DNA of 64,000 nucleotides from Vibrio tapetis subsp. quintayensis (lineage in GTDB: Bacteria; Pseudomonadota; Gammaproteobacteria; Enterobacterales; Vibrionaceae): NCBI RefSeq assembly GCF_030409945.1, contig NZ_JAUFQV010000006.1:113527-177526 (forward strand). The letters run 5' to 3'. The notes beneath the pieces were generated by a model. That model saw only the letters and a program-made list of their open reading frames with translations. It had not been told where the DNA came from and searched no databases. Made by a program: the position numbers and the translations under genes. The stretch's first letter is position 1, and each line of letters opens with the position of its first letter. Below, one piece after another: positions 32,471-42,586 of this stretch.

Positions 32471-32488
32471 TGAAATTTTAGAATTTCA
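32471..32488. promoter_or_regulatory. Palindromic operator-like site before cobA
   Basis: A perfect inverted repeat TGAAATT-TTAG-AATTTCA lies about 40 bases before the cobA start. No known regulator consensus that I can name fits it with certainty. The rest of the 340-base gap between cpdB and cobA is AT-rich and shows no gene. Confidence 0.4.
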
Positions 32489-32527
32489 GGTAATAACAGA
32501 AGCTGGTCATAATGCAGTCATCACAGG

Positions 32528-33415
32528 ATGAATGATGGCGATATCACCATGGCTAACACGGACACACTTACCCCATTTCCAGCAACAAAACCTCGGTTAG
32601 TTGCGAGTAACCCAAACCTGAACTTTGCGAAAAGTGATTTGAAGGCCGGTGAAGTGGCACTTGTTGGTGCTGGGCCTGGCGATCCTGATCTACTCACGGT
32701 TAAAGCGTTGCGTTATTTGCAGCAGGCTGATGTGGTTTTGTATGACTATCTTGTCTCGGATGAAATTATGTCGCTTGTACCAAGTGAAACAATATTGGTG
32801 TGTGTGGGTAAAAAAGCTGGCCATCACAGCGTGCCGCAAGAAAAAACCAATCAACTCTTAGTCGATTTTGCCTCTCAAGGGTACAAAGTTGTGCGCATTA
32901 AAGGTGGCGATCCTTTTGTGTTTGGCCGAGGTGGCGAAGAGCTTGAAGTCTTATTTGATGCAGGCATTGGCTTTGAAGTGATTCCTGGCATTACCGCCGC
33001 AGCAGGTGCGACTGCCTATGCTGGTATTCCTCTTACTCATAGAGATTGTGCTCAGTCCGCTATGTTTGTTACCGGTCACCTAAAGCAAGAAGACGAATCT
33101 GTCGATTGGTCAACATTGGCTCGTGGTCAGCAAACACTGGTTATTTATATGGGCCTACTGAAATCCAATCACATCCAGGCTCAGCTTATTGAGCACGGTA
33201 GAAGTGCGAATACACCGATCGCCATTATCGAACGTGGCACTCAGTTAACTCAGAAAGTATTTAAAGGGCAGTTGTCTGAACTCTCTCAGCTCGCCGCTCA
33301 TGCCCAGTCACCATCTTTGATTGTGGTGGGTGAAGTGGTGAATCTCGCGAAGAAGCTCGATTGGTTTCGTTCGTCATCGTCAGAATCTACGGTGAATATA
33401 GCTAATGGGGCGTAA
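32528..33415 (+). CDS. cobA: Uroporphyrinogen-III C-methyltransferase CobA/CysG C-terminal type
   Basis: This SAM enzyme methylates uroporphyrinogen III at C2 and C7 to give precorrin-2, the precursor of siroheme for sulfite reductase. The 295-residue protein has [31 protein letters not shown] and [13 protein letters not shown], all diagnostic for the SUMT family. It lacks the N-terminal dehydrogenase/chelatase half of CysG, so precorrin-2 must be finished by a separate enzyme elsewhere. An in-frame ATG at 32549 is another possible start. It heads the cysDN cluster. Confidence 0.92.
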   Translation: MNDGDITMANTDTLTPFPATKPRLVASNPNLNFAKSDLKAGEVALVGAGPGDPDLLTVKALRYLQQADVVLYDYLVSDEIMSLVPSETILVCVGKKAGHHSVPQEKTNQLLVDFASQGYKVVRIKGGDPFVFGRGGEELEVLFDAGIGFEVIPGITAAAGATAYAGIPLTHRDCAQSAMFVTGHLKQEDESVDWSTLARGQQTLVIYMGLLKSNHIQAQLIEHGRSANTPIAIIERGTQLTQKVFKGQLSELSQLAAHAQSPSLIVVGEVVNLAKKLDWFRSSSSESTVNIANGA

Positions 33416-33456
33416 TCGCCGCTGTTAACAGTATTCATAGTAATAGAACACTCTAC

Positions 33457-33478
33457 AGCTCGTAGTAACGAGCTTTTA
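33457..33478 (+). terminator. Hairpin between cobA and cysD
   Basis: AGCTCG and CGAGCT around TAGTAA are followed by TTTT. It may weaken read-through from cobA into cysD, but the short stem and T run make it a weak terminator. Confidence 0.4.
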
Positions 33479-33493
33479 AGGAAGCGTAAAAAA

Positions 33494-34402
33494 ATGGATC
33501 AACAACGACTCACACATTTAAAGCAACTCGAAGCAGAGAGCATACATATTCTGCGTGAAGTTGCGGCCGAATTTGATAACCCAGTGATGATGTATTCCAT
33601 TGGTAAAGATTCATCGGTCATGCTGCATCTAGCGCGTAAAGCTTTTTACCCGGGTAAAATTCCTTTCCCACTATTACACGTGGATACCGATTGGAAATTT
33701 CGCGAAATGATCGACTTTCGCGATCGCACCGCAGAAAAGTATGGTTTTGAGCTTCTCGTTCATAAGAACCCTGAAGGAATGGAAATGGGCATCAGCCCAT
33801 TCGAACATGGTTCATCAAAGCACACCGATATCATGAAAACTCAAGGCCTAAAGCAGGCGCTGAACAAGTATGGTTTTGATGCGGCATTTGGTGGTGCACG
33901 TCGTGATGAAGAAAAATCGCGCGCAAAAGAGCGCGTGTATTCATTCCGCGACAAAAACCATACATGGGACCCTAAAAACCAACGTCCTGAGTTGTGGAGA
34001 ACCTATAACGGCCAGGTGAATAAAGGCGAAAGCATCCGTGTCTTCCCATTATCAAACTGGACGGAACTGGACATCTGGCAATACATCTACCTAGAAAACA
34101 TTGAAATCGTACCATTGTATTTGGCAGAACCTCGCCCTGTAGTCGAGCGTGATGGCATGTTGATCATGGTCGATGATGATCGCATGGAAATTGCTGAAGA
34201 TGAAAAAGTAGAGCAGCGAAGCGTTCGCTTTAGAACTCTAGGTTGTTACCCACTGACGGGCGCCATTGATTCTGAGGCGACCACGCTGCCAGAAATCATT
34301 GAAGAAATGCTGGTGGCGACATCCAGTGAAAGACAAGGCCGAGCGATCGATAAAGATCAGTCAGGATCGATGGAATTGAAGAAGCGCCAAGGTTACTTCT
34401 AA
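33494..34402 (+). CDS. cysD: Sulfate adenylyltransferase subunit CysD
   Basis: CysD is the catalytic subunit of ATP sulfurylase, making APS from sulfate and ATP with CysN. The 302-residue protein has the ATP-pyrophosphatase loop [18 protein letters not shown] (about 35-52), [11 protein letters not shown] and the [20 protein letters not shown] segment. It is followed after 27 bases by cysN. Confidence 0.97.
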   Translation: MDQQRLTHLKQLEAESIHILREVAAEFDNPVMMYSIGKDSSVMLHLARKAFYPGKIPFPLLHVDTDWKFREMIDFRDRTAEKYGFELLVHKNPEGMEMGISPFEHGSSKHTDIMKTQGLKQALNKYGFDAAFGGARRDEEKSRAKERVYSFRDKNHTWDPKNQRPELWRTYNGQVNKGESIRVFPLSNWTELDIWQYIYLENIEIVPLYLAEPRPVVERDGMLIMVDDDRMEIAEDEKVEQRSVRFRTLGCYPLTGAIDSEATTLPEIIEEMLVATSSERQGRAIDKDQSGSMELKKRQGYF

Positions 34403-34429
34403 ACAGAATTCAAGCTAAGGAAAGAGAAT

Positions 34430-35860
34430 ATGAACAGTGCGGTTGAAGCGCAACTCGCGGAACTGGGGATCGAAGGATACCTAAGTCAACACCAACACAA
34501 GTCTTTATTGCGGTTCCTAACTTGTGGTTCTGTCGATGATGGTAAAAGCACCTTGATCGGTCGTTTGCTCCATGACTCTAAGCAGATCTATGAAGATCAG
34601 TTAGCGGCAGTGCATTCCGACAGTCAGCGTGTCGGTACGACGGGCGAACGCCCGGACCTCGCTTTATTGGTTGATGGCTTACAAGCCGAGCGAGAGCAGG
34701 GCATCACAATCGATGTAGCCTACCGTTATTTTTCGACTCAAACCCGTAAATTCATTATTGCTGATACCCCAGGGCATGAGCAATACACTCGTAACATGGC
34801 AACAGGTGCTTCGACTTGTGACGTCGCTGTGATCTTAGTGGATGCTCGAAAAGGCATTTTGGATCAAACCAGACGTCACTCGTTTATTTCAAGCCTGGTT
34901 GGGATCCGTCACTTCATTGTGGCCGTGAACAAAATGGATCTGGTGGACTATTCACAAGATCGTTACGAGCAGATTGAACGTGAATATAAAGAGTTTTCAC
35001 AGAAACTAGAAGGCGATATTAATATTCAATTGCTGCCTATTTCGGCACTGGAAGGCGATAACGTTGTCGATCTTAGCCCGCGTACTAGCTGGTACCAAGG
35101 CCCTACGATGCTAGAGCTGCTAGAGAAGATTGATATTGACCAGTCAAAAGATGACGGAGAGTTCCGTTTCCCTGTGCAATATGTGAATCGCCCGAATCTA
35201 GATTTCAGAGGTTTTGCTGGCACCGTTTCGTCGGGTTCTATTTCGGTGGGAGACACGGTGCGTGCATTGCCATCAGGAAAGACATCGAATGTAGCGCGCA
35301 TTGTGACCTTTGATGGTGACCTGGACACCGCTCAAGCTGGTTTAGCCGTCACTATTACCTTAACGGATGAAATCGACATCAGCCGCGGTGATTTATTGGT
35401 GTTAGACAAAGCGCAGATAGCGTCGACCAATCATCTGTTAGCCGATGTGGTTTGGATGACTGAAAAACCGTTAGAAGCAGGTCGAGCATACGACATTAAG
35501 GTCGCGGGTAAGAAAACCGTAGGTCAGGTGGAAAAAATCCACCATCAATACGACATCAACCAACTGTCGGAGCATGCCGCGGATCAACTTCCATTGAATG
35601 GGATCGGTTTGTGTGAATGGTCTCTCAACGAAAATGTGGCTCTGGATCGCTACGTTGACTGTGCTGACACGGGGGGCTTTATTGTGATCGACCGTTTGAC
35701 CAATGTGACTGTTGGCGCGGGCATGATCCGCAAGCGTTTGGATCTTGTAGAGCAAGAACAAGGAGACTTTTCTGCTTTTGAGGTAGAGCTGAATGCATTA
35801 GTTCGCAAACATTTCCCTCATTGGGATGCTAAAGATCTCAGTCAGATATTAAAAGGCTAA
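34430..35860 (+). CDS. cysN: Sulfate adenylyltransferase subunit CysN (GTPase)
   Basis: CysN is the GTPase subunit that drives CysD. The 476-residue protein shows G1 [10 protein letters not shown]3 [12 protein letters not shown] and G4 NKMD, then EF-Tu-like domains 2 and 3. It has no fused APS kinase domain, since cysC is encoded separately 1.8 kb on. The length matches stand-alone CysN. Confidence 0.97.
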   Translation: MNSAVEAQLAELGIEGYLSQHQHKSLLRFLTCGSVDDGKSTLIGRLLHDSKQIYEDQLAAVHSDSQRVGTTGERPDLALLVDGLQAEREQGITIDVAYRYFSTQTRKFIIADTPGHEQYTRNMATGASTCDVAVILVDARKGILDQTRRHSFISSLVGIRHFIVAVNKMDLVDYSQDRYEQIEREYKEFSQKLEGDINIQLLPISALEGDNVVDLSPRTSWYQGPTMLELLEKIDIDQSKDDGEFRFPVQYVNRPNLDFRGFAGTVSSGSISVGDTVRALPSGKTSNVARIVTFDGDLDTAQAGLAVTITLTDEIDISRGDLLVLDKAQIASTNHLLADVVWMTEKPLEAGRAYDIKVAGKKTVGQVEKIHHQYDINQLSEHAADQLPLNGIGLCEWSLNENVALDRYVDCADTGGFIVIDRLTNVTVGAGMIRKRLDLVEQEQGDFSAFEVELNALVRKHFPHWDAKDLSQILKG

Positions 35861-35867
35861 TGTGAAA

Positions 35868-35889
35868 ATGGGGAGTGCACGCTCCCCAT
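35868..35889 (+). terminator. Stem-loop between cysN and the permease gene
   Basis: ATGGGGAG and CTCCCCAT form an eight-base stem around TGCACG. No T run follows, so it is more likely an mRNA-stabilising or processing hairpin than a full terminator. Confidence 0.4.
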
Positions 35890-35934
35890 ACTTCTTAAGC
35901 ATTATGCTTCTACTCGATTAACTAGGATACGCCA

Positions 35935-37662
35935 ATGATATGGGAACAAGGATTTGTACTAGCGGTTCTGCTTGCCATTATTGCCTGCCTAGTTGCGACC
36001 AAAATAAAACCGAGCTTTATTTTTGCTGGTGCCGCTTTTTGTGCCTTTATGGCAGGATTAAGTGATCTCTCGACGATTACAACGAATTTTACCAACTCTT
36101 CGCTTCTGACGTTGGTTCTCTTGATTCTTGCCTCCTGTGCGTTGGAGAAAACTCAACTGATTAGCTGGGTTGGGCAACACGTATCTGGTGGACGTTTAGG
36201 AACGGCTGTAGCTAAGCTGGGATTTTCTACTGCATTTCTTTCTTCATTTACCAACAATACCGCGGTTGTGGTGTCTTTAATTGGGGCGATAAAGCGTAAC
36301 CAACAACACTCACCATCGCGCTTGTTATTGCCATTGAGCTATGCGGCGATTCTTGGTGGAACCTTAACCTTGATCGGCACTTCGACGAACTTGATCATCA
36401 ACAGCTTTGTTGAAGACGCAGGCTTACCAAGTTTGGGTTTTTTTGCTCCAACCATGATCGGTTTAGCGGTGTTATTTGGTGGCATGTTGGTGCTGATCCC
36501 ATTAAGTTACCTATTACCAAGCAACGATGATCATTCCCAAAATGATCTGCCTTATTTTTTAGAAGCCAGAGTCGAGAGCGGATCGCCTTTGGTTGGAAAA
36601 ACCATCGCACAAAATAATCTTCGCGCCCTAAGAAAACTCTTTTTGGCGGAAGTGATCCGTAATGGTCAAACCATGCCATCAGTGGATCCCGACTTTGTAT
36701 TAGGGGCGGGCGATCGCTTGCTTTTTTGTGGTGACGTCGAAAGTGTCACCACGTTGCAAGAAATCAAAGGACTTACGCTGTTTGGCCAGCATCACCTTAA
36801 TGGTCAAAGTTTTGTAGAAGTGGTCGTTAGCTCGTCGGCTTCTATTCGTAATAAAACCTTAAAGTCTAGCCAGTTCCGAGACCGTTTTGACGCTGTGGTT
36901 GTGGCGATTCGTCGAGGCCATGAGCGACTAGAGGGTGGCTTGGGAAACATTCAGCTCACCGCTGGGGATACATTAGTATTAGTACCAGGCAAGCGCTTTG
37001 AAAGCGAAAGACAAGCTCATGCTCGTGAATTTGTGTTGGTCAACGACTTGGACTCCAGTGCGAAGCTAGACCGCAATAAATCGTTATTGGTTATGCTGGG
37101 CTTTGTTTCTGTGATTGGTTTAGCGCTAACTGAAGTGACTCCGCTTATTAAAGGCTTATCTGGATATCTCTTGTTACTACTGGCATTTGGTATCGTAAAA
37201 ATTTCCGAACTCAGACGCCGTTTTCCTATCGACATCGTGGTGATCGTAGGAAGTGCATTAACCATTGCCCAGTTGATGATTTCCTCTGGTCTGTCAGTGA
37301 AGATGGGCGATATGTTCATTGAAGCGTTTAATGGCTGGGGCGTCTTTGGTGCATTAGTGGCGACCTATTTATTAACCTTGGTCCTCACTGAGTTGGTAAC
37401 GAACAATGCTGCGGCGGCTCTAGCGTTTCCTATCGGCTACAGCATGGCTATAGGCTATGGCGTCGATCCTATGCCTTTCATCATGGCGGTGTTGTTTGGA
37501 GCCAGTGCGAGTTTTATTTCCCCTTATGGCTATCAAACCAATTTATTGGTGTACAGCGTAGGTAATTATCACATTACTGACTATTTACGGGTGGGGCTAC
37601 CCATATCCGTGGTTTATTCCGTTTTGGTTCTGACGCTGATCCCTTACTTTTTCCCTTATTGA
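35935..37662 (+). CDS. SLC13-family permease with RCK_C domains, likely sulfate transporter
   Basis: A 575-residue inner-membrane protein of the divalent anion:sodium symporter (SLC13/ArsB) superfamily. About 11-12 hydrophobic segments flank a central soluble part (about 200-370) with two TrkA-C/RCK_C-like domains (LFLAEVIRNGQTMPSV and DAVVVAIRRGHERLEGG regions). SxTNN-type motifs are visible: FTNNTAVVVSLIGA and TNNAAAALAFPIGY, with GTSTNLIINS. Its place between cysN and cysC strongly suggests sulfate uptake, but the substrate is inferred from context only. Confidence 0.85.
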   Translation: MIWEQGFVLAVLLAIIACLVATKIKPSFIFAGAAFCAFMAGLSDLSTITTNFTNSSLLTLVLLILASCALEKTQLISWVGQHVSGGRLGTAVAKLGFSTAFLSSFTNNTAVVVSLIGAIKRNQQHSPSRLLLPLSYAAILGGTLTLIGTSTNLIINSFVEDAGLPSLGFFAPTMIGLAVLFGGMLVLIPLSYLLPSNDDHSQNDLPYFLEARVESGSPLVGKTIAQNNLRALRKLFLAEVIRNGQTMPSVDPDFVLGAGDRLLFCGDVESVTTLQEIKGLTLFGQHHLNGQSFVEVVVSSSASIRNKTLKSSQFRDRFDAVVVAIRRGHERLEGGLGNIQLTAGDTLVLVPGKRFESERQAHAREFVLVNDLDSSAKLDRNKSLLVMLGFVSVIGLALTEVTPLIKGLSGYLLLLLAFGIVKISELRRRFPIDIVVIVGSALTIAQLMISSGLSVKMGDMFIEAFNGWGVFGALVATYLLTLVLTELVTNNAAAALAFPIGYSMAIGYGVDPMPFIMAVLFGASASFISPYGYQTNLLVYSVGNYHITDYLRVGLPISVVYSVLVLTLIPYFFPY

Positions 37663-37694
37663 TCGGATGATCAATTGAACAAGGACGTTTATAG

Positions 37695-38312
37695 ATGACA
37701 ACGGCAAGCAGAGTTAAAGATGAAAACGTAGTATGGCACCAGCATGCCGTTACCAAAGCATCACGTGCGCAACAAAAGCAACAAAAACCGGCTGTATTGT
37801 GGTTTACCGGGCTTTCTGGTGCGGGAAAATCAACAGTAGCAGGCGCTTTAGAAGTAAAGCTGGCTGAGTTGGGATACCACACTTATTTACTTGATGGGGA
37901 TAACGTTCGTCATGGGCTTTGCCGTGATCTTGGTTTTTCTTCGCAAGATCGTCGTGAAAACATCCGCCGTATTGGAGAGCTTTCCAAATTGATGGCGGAC
38001 GCAGGCTTGATTGTATTATCGGCATTTATTTCCCCCCATCGAGCTGAAAGAGAGATGGTCAGAGAAATGCTGCCTGAGGGGGAGTTCTTAGAAGTGTTTG
38101 TCAACGCGCCACTGGATGTGTGTGAGCAGCGAGATCCTAAAGGGTTATATAAGAAAGCACGGGCAGGGGAAATCAGCAACTTCACGGGGATAGACTCAGA
38201 ATACGAAGCGCCGCTGAATGCCGAGTTGGATTTGCCAGCAGGGGAAAAGAGTATCGATGAGCTGGTGGCGCTATGCTTAAACGGCTTACGTGCTCGTGGC
38301 ATTATTGCGTAA
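37695..38312 (+). CDS. cysC: Adenylylsulfate kinase CysC
   Basis: CysC phosphorylates APS to PAPS. The 205-residue protein has P-loop GLSGAGKS (39-46), [16 protein letters not shown], and [13 protein letters not shown] with the phosphate-accepting Ser region. The ending ([20 protein letters not shown]) is typical. It is the last gene of the sulfate activation cluster; a GGGCCA/TGGCCC hairpin without T run lies about 25 bases after the stop. Confidence 0.96.
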   Translation: MTTASRVKDENVVWHQHAVTKASRAQQKQQKPAVLWFTGLSGAGKSTVAGALEVKLAELGYHTYLLDGDNVRHGLCRDLGFSSQDRRENIRRIGELSKLMADAGLIVLSAFISPHRAEREMVREMLPEGEFLEVFVNAPLDVCEQRDPKGLYKKARAGEISNFTGIDSEYEAPLNAELDLPAGEKSIDELVALCLNGLRARGIIA

Positions 38313-38492
38313 TACTCTTTGATTATTGGGCCATTTTCTCTAGTTAATTGGCCCCATATAGCCCAAGTTATTGTGAGGAGATTACTTTCTAGTCACTTAC
38401 GCTGTTTTTTATTCTTTACCTCTCAATTGTTTACCAAAGTGTTTTACTTTCACGGTTAAAAAATAACTGCAAGAGAACTGATTCGGTGCTAG

Positions 38493-39842
<1,350 letters not shown>

Positions 39843-39868
39843 TGGGCTGATCTTTAAAGGTTATATAG

Positions 39869-39896
39869 AAGCCGACTCAATGAGTCGGCTTTTTTT
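39869..39896 (+). terminator. Terminator after purA
   Basis: AGCCGACTC and GAGTCGGCT form a nine-base stem around three bases and are followed by six T. It lies 27 bases after the purA stop. Confidence 0.9.
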
Positions 39897-39963
39897 ATGT
39901 CTTTTCCGGTTACTTTTTATTCGTCATCTGGCAAAATATTGCCAGATATCGGCAATAATTGTC

Positions 39964-39990
39964 TAAAGAGGTAGCAACATTTGCCGATAA
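39964..39990 (+). promoter_or_regulatory. Sigma-28 (FliA) promoter of motX
   Basis: TAAA, exactly 15 bases, then GCCGATAA: a perfect match to the flagellar sigma-28 consensus. The -10 ends 30 bases before the motX ATG. It matches the established late, FliA-dependent expression of motor genes in vibrios. Confidence 0.9.
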
Positions 39991-40020
39991 AAAAGCACGG
40001 TATGAATAAAGAGTGCGACT

Positions 40021-40659
40021 ATGAAACTACGAGCTGTTGCAGCTTCGTTGGTATTGGCACTGTGTTCCCGCGTTAGTTTGGTTCAAGCTGACGAGAGCAT
40101 AGGTGGTCCAATTCCTGTCTATACGGAAGCTGAACTGATAAATTTAATCGAAGACAACAAGCATCTTGAACGTGTGCAGGCTGACGGCTGTCAGCTAGTA
40201 GAAGATATTGTGGCTAGGGCAACGCGGATTAGCTTGCCAGCTTACGAGTTTCTCTATGGTGACATGCTAGCGTGGGGAGTGTGTGTCGATCGTGATGTTG
40301 AGCTTGGGCTCTACTACATGGAAAACGCTGCTCATCAGGGCTTACCGGTTGCATTAGAGCAAGTCGGGCGTTATTACTCACGTGGTACGTTAGTTCAACA
40401 AGACAAAGAGCGAGCGATCCCTTACTTACGAGAAGCGGCGTCAATGGGGAATTTGGATGCAAGAATCCACCTGGCAGAATTGCTCTTACGTGATTACGGC
40501 AGCCCATTGGACTATGAAGATGCGTATCGCTGGTTGTATAACTCAGTGACACCAGACAAAAGACGACATCGACGAATTACCATGCTCCGGCAAGGCCTAG
40601 AAATGCGCATGCCTCAGAATATTATTGCCAGAGCCAAACGCCGTTCCGATTTCTGGTAA
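40021..40659 (+). CDS. motX: Sodium-type polar flagellar motor protein MotX
   Basis: MotX is part of the periplasmic T ring, which holds the PomA/PomB stator units around the Na+-driven polar flagellar motor. The 212-residue protein has a signal peptide (about 1-23, cleaved after VQA), two Cys residues (C57 and C88) probably forming a disulfide, and Sel1-like repeats (about 75-180; GDMLAWGVCVDRDVELGLYYMENAAHQGLP is the clearest region, quoted in parts: GLYYMENAAHQG and AIPYLREAASMGN). It stands alone after purA with its own sigma-28 promoter. No other flagellar gene is in the window. Confidence 0.9.
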   Translation: MKLRAVAASLVLALCSRVSLVQADESIGGPIPVYTEAELINLIEDNKHLERVQADGCQLVEDIVARATRISLPAYEFLYGDMLAWGVCVDRDVELGLYYMENAAHQGLPVALEQVGRYYSRGTLVQQDKERAIPYLREAASMGNLDARIHLAELLLRDYGSPLDYEDAYRWLYNSVTPDKRRHRRITMLRQGLEMRMPQNIIARAKRRSDFW

Positions 40660-40743
40660 TTAGGCTTAGATAGCCGTAAGTACATAATTGTAGTTAACTG
40701 TTGTAGTCGCAGTAAAAACATAGCCGTAGTACAAAGAAAGTCG

Positions 40744-40777
40744 AAAAAATGCCTCACTAATTAGTGAGGCATTTTTT
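40744..40777. terminator. Bidirectional terminator between motX and hmp
   Basis: A 34-base perfect palindrome (17 bases per arm, core GCCTCACTAA/TTAGTGAGGC) with six A and six T at its ends. It lies between converging motX and hmp and can serve both. Confidence 0.9.
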
Positions 40778-40794
40778 GTTAGCCATTATGGTAA

Positions 40795-41964
40795 CTAAAG
40801 CACTTTGTGAGGACCAAAACACTCGTAGTGAATTTGATCTTCTTTGGCGCCTAAATTGAGCAGTTGCTTCGCGATAGACTGCATGAAAACAACTGGCCCA
40901 CACAGGTAGAATTGCGTTGCTTGCCAATCGATAGAGCTCTCTATTTGCGAAAGAACCATTAAACCAGAATGCACATTGGCGTCATCACCCTCTCGATACC
41001 AAGTATGAGAAGTTACTAAAGAGTGTGTCTCTTCGAGAGCTTGCAGGTGCTGCTTAAAACCATGGTGCTGTGCGTTGTCGGTTGCGTGCAACCAGTGGAT
41101 AGGCGCTTGGTGGCTTGCTTTTATGCTTTCTAACATCGCCATCATTGGCGTAATGCCCACACCACCAGAAATAAGCGCAATCGGGGACGTTTCTTCACTG
41201 TTAAAGAAGAAATCACCACTTGGTGGTGCCAGTTTGACAACATCACCTACCGAAAGTACATCGTGTAAGTATTTAGAAACGACACCTAACGATTCCTTTT
41301 TCACTGAAATGCGGTAGCTTTGGCCGTTCGGTGCATCAGAAAGACTGTATTGACGAATCTCTTGATTATCAAATTGCTCAGGAGACAAGTAAATACCTAG
41401 GTATTGTCCTGGCTTGTAACCAACGACGGCTTCGCCATCAACAGGTTCAAACGTAAAGCTGGTGATCACGTCGCTTTCTACTATTTTCGATACCAATTTG
41501 AACTCACGCGTGCCACGCCAGCCGCCTTGTTGGCTTTCCGTTTCTTGATAGATGGCTTCTTCGCGATCTATAAAGACTTGTGCAAGAAGACCATAAGCTT
41601 CTCCCCATGCATCCAATACGGGCTGGCCTGGTGAGAATAATTCATCAATGGTGGCTAATAAATGGCTTCCAACGATTTGATATTGCTCTGCGGTAATATT
41701 AAAACTAGTGTGCTTCTGGGCTATTTTCTCTACCACAGGGAGGAGGACTTCAATATTGTCTATATTAGCGGCATAACCGTGAATCGCATTAAATAGCGCC
41801 TCTCGTTGGCTGCCTGAATCTTGGTGGGTGAGGTTAAAAATATCTTTAAGTTCTGGGTGGTGGGCAAACATCCTGTCATAAAAATGAGCCGTTAATTTGG
41901 GGCCAGTTTCTGCAATGAGTGGAGCAGTAGACTTGACGATATTTATGGTTGAATTGCTGAGCAT
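40795..41964 (-). CDS. hmp: Nitric oxide dioxygenase (flavohaemoglobin) Hmp
   Basis: Hmp oxidises nitric oxide to nitrate in the cytoplasm. The 389-residue protein has an N-terminal globin domain (1-138) with the proximal-haem-His region QKHTSFNI, an FAD domain (about 150-255, RQYSLSD) and an NAD domain (about 265-385, [14 protein letters not shown] and the terminal ECFGPHKVL). The longest frame extends 39 codons further upstream, but only the ATG at 41964 has AAGGAAG and the globin start [15 protein letters not shown]. It is divergent from nsrR. Confidence 0.95.
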   Translation of the reverse strand: MLSNSTINIVKSTAPLIAETGPKLTAHFYDRMFAHHPELKDIFNLTHQDSGSQREALFNAIHGYAANIDNIEVLLPVVEKIAQKHTSFNITAEQYQIVGSHLLATIDELFSPGQPVLDAWGEAYGLLAQVFIDREEAIYQETESQQGGWRGTREFKLVSKIVESDVITSFTFEPVDGEAVVGYKPGQYLGIYLSPEQFDNQEIRQYSLSDAPNGQSYRISVKKESLGVVSKYLHDVLSVGDVVKLAPPSGDFFFNSEETSPIALISGGVGITPMMAMLESIKASHQAPIHWLHATDNAQHHGFKQHLQALEETHSLVTSHTWYREGDDANVHSGLMVLSQIESSIDWQATQFYLCGPVVFMQSIAKQLLNLGAKEDQIHYECFGPHKVL

Positions 41965-41980
41965 TTGACTTCCTTTTTGA

Positions 41981-42003
41981 AAGTTGTATTTATAATGTAT
42001 GTT
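41981..42003. promoter_or_regulatory. NsrR operator 1 in the hmp-nsrR gap
   Basis: AAGTTGTATTT-A-TAATGTATGTT is an 11-1-11 imperfect inverted repeat of the NsrR type (consensus about AAGATGYATTT-N-AAATGCATCTT). It lies 17 bases before the hmp start. Confidence 0.65.
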
Positions 42004-42005
42004 AT

Positions 42006-42028
42006 AAGTTGTATCTAAAATATATCTT
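42006..42028. promoter_or_regulatory. NsrR operator 2 in the hmp-nsrR gap
   Basis: AAGTTGTATCT-A-AAATATATCTT is a better 11-1-11 inverted repeat, ending in the ATCTT half typical of NsrR boxes. It stands 25 bases from operator 1 (start to start), so two repressors may bind on nearby faces of DNA. Confidence 0.7.
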
Positions 42029-42075
42029 TTGGTCAATGGAAGATTTACACTAAACAGGACAACTGAGGGAAAAAT

Positions 42076-42504
42076 ATGCAACTAACCAATTTCACCGATT
42101 ATGGTATTCGCGCTTTGATTTACTTAGCTTCACTTCCCGAAGGTGAATTGACGAGTATTCAGGTCGTCAGCGATACCTTTGGCGTATCCAAAAATCACAT
42201 GATTAAGATCATCAATAAGCTTGGGCAACTTGGTTATGTGAAAACAGTACGCGGCAAAAATGGCGGAATACGTTTAGGTATGCCTGCTGACTCTATCGTG
42301 ATTGGTGAGGTTGTACGTGACATTGAGCCATTACAGGTGGTGAACTGCTCCCCCGATTTTTGCCACATTACTCCCGCTTGTCGTCTTAAACTGCATTTGG
42401 ACAATGCTAAACGTGCATTTCTTGCTGAGCTGAATAAGTGCACCTTGGCGGATATGATTAAGGATAATAGCGAACTCGTTCCATTACTTTTTGATAATAA
42501 CTGA
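42076..42504 (+). CDS. nsrR: Nitric-oxide-sensing repressor NsrR
   Basis: NsrR is an Rrf2-family repressor whose iron-sulfur cluster is destroyed by NO, freeing hmp. The 142-residue protein begins [20 protein letters not shown], has a winged helix with [18 protein letters not shown], and three cluster Cys in [15 protein letters not shown] (spacing C-x4-C-x5-C). The order nsrR-rnr-rlmB agrees with E. coli, except that hmp sits beside it here. Confidence 0.95.
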   Translation: MQLTNFTDYGIRALIYLASLPEGELTSIQVVSDTFGVSKNHMIKIINKLGQLGYVKTVRGKNGGIRLGMPADSIVIGEVVRDIEPLQVVNCSPDFCHITPACRLKLHLDNAKRAFLAELNKCTLADMIKDNSELVPLLFDNN

Positions 42505-42586
42505 TCTACTTGTCTGCTTGTCCTGTCGATAACTGCCAGATTTAGTTATACTAAGCGACATATCCTTTCCTTAGCAGGCCTTGCTT

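Noticed and set aside
37910..38302. A 130-codon frame antisense to cysC, and similar frames antisense to cysJ (59827-60252) and rlmB (45227-45598)
   Set aside because: All lie inside well-identified genes, with compositions expected from the reverse complement of the coding frame.
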